64,000 nucleotides of DNA from Pelagibacterium luteolum. GTDB lineage: Bacteria; Pseudomonadota; Alphaproteobacteria; Rhizobiales; Devosiaceae. Made by a program: the position numbers and the translations under genes. The notes beneath the pieces are model-generated. The model saw only the letters and a list, made by a program, of their open reading frames with translations. It did not search any database and was not told where the DNA came from. This document shows, in pieces, positions 63,914 through 64,000 of this stretch. The DNA is taken from positions 62,001 to 126,000 of the forward strand of contig NZ_FNCS01000008.1 in assembly GCF_900100665.1 (NCBI RefSeq), read 5' to 3'. How positions within the stretch are numbered: the first letter of the stretch is position 1; each line of letters starts with the position of its first letter.

Positions 63914-64000
63914 ATGCCAATGGACGATTTCAAGAAGCTCGCGACGGGCAACATCCTGTTCAACCTCAACAGGATCATTGCGCCTAAGCTCGTGACGATT
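63914..64000 (+). CDS. Start of a small protein gene, DUF4282-like (cut off by window edge)
   Basis: Only 29 codons are inside the window: MPMDDFKKLATGNILFNLNR, then IIAPKLVTI. The pattern of a short polar start followed by FNLNRIIAPKL resembles the membrane proteins of DUF4282, which begin with FxxFxxMITP. AAGGA lies about eight bases before the ATG; a second ATG at 63920 is in frame. The rest is outside the window. Confidence 0.45.
   Translation, partial: MPMDDFKKLATGNILFNLNRIIAPKLVTI

Noticed and set aside
1-64000. CRISPR arrays, insertion sequences, prophage or defence systems
   Set aside because: I looked for regular direct repeats, transposase or integrase motifs and toxin-antitoxin pairs on both strands and found none.

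Overview
The window is 64 kb of GC-rich chromosomal DNA from an alphaproteobacterium, most likely of the order Hyphomicrobiales and perhaps family Devosiaceae; the family is an inference from gene order and protein style, not from a search. The evidence is a short prolyl-tRNA synthetase without an editing insert, GatCAB, HdaA, MipZ, DivK-PleD, a malic enzyme fused to a phosphotransacetylase domain, the block aspS / rnd / ppx-ppk-hdaA-permease / purMN, and a rhizobial-type intergenic repeat. Nearly all of it is core genome. I see no phage, insertion sequence, CRISPR array, toxin-antitoxin pair or defence island.

Layout. 1-2.6 kb: lolC/E (cut by the window edge) and proS. 2.6-4.4 kb: a gene-poor stretch with a candidate small RNA, then two small exported proteins. 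4.6-12 kb: AMP nucleosidase, malic enzyme, a CSS-EAL c-di-GMP phosphodiesterase and aspS. 12.1-20.7 kb: rnd, the minus-strand unit permease-hdaA-ppk-ppx, and purM-purN. 20.8-24.9 kb: a DMT exporter, a 65-residue proline-rich protein, a VOC protein, gatB, an acetyltransferase and chorismate mutase. 24.9-25.6 kb: gene-free DNA with dense inverted repeats. 25.6-29 kb: gatC-acetyltransferase-gatA-pentapeptide protein-small protein. 29.1-37 kb: a degenerate metallo-beta-lactamase-like protein, ruvX, pyrB with a metal-site-less dihydroorotase, plsY, dprA and topA.

37-40.6 kb is the most accessory-looking part: a minus-strand operon for a monohaem cytochrome c, a flavocytochrome c sulfide dehydrogenase flavoprotein, a YeeE/YedE sulfur-compound transporter and a fused SoxYZ-like carrier. 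Together they suggest periplasmic sulfide or thiosulfate handling. Its apparent terminator lies in the 3' end of convergent topA, with the topA stop codon as the hairpin loop.

40.8-53.4 kb: rnr, a DUF983 protein, rpmG, pleD-divK, a DUF3572 protein, dinB, a RidA-family protein, a glycerophosphodiester phosphodiesterase, a FemAB-like acyltransferase, a HIT protein and clpS-clpA. 53.7-64 kb: a penicillin-binding carboxypeptidase with a SPOR domain, a short-chain dehydrogenase, mipZ, PRC-barrel and DUF1489 proteins, a 33-residue membrane peptide, mgtE, a diguanylate cyclase, 3-methyladenine glycosylase, an L,D-transpeptidase, tRNA-Leu(GAG), a stand-alone SpoA/FliN-like domain, lipB and the start of a further gene.

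Functional links. AspRS and GatCAB fit tRNA-dependent amidation. ClpS and ClpA form the N-end-rule adaptor and unfoldase. DivK, PleD and MipZ belong to the alphaproteobacterial cell-cycle and polarity circuitry, and three c-di-GMP enzymes sit in the window. DprA, DinB, RuvX, TopA and the DNA glycosylase act in DNA maintenance.
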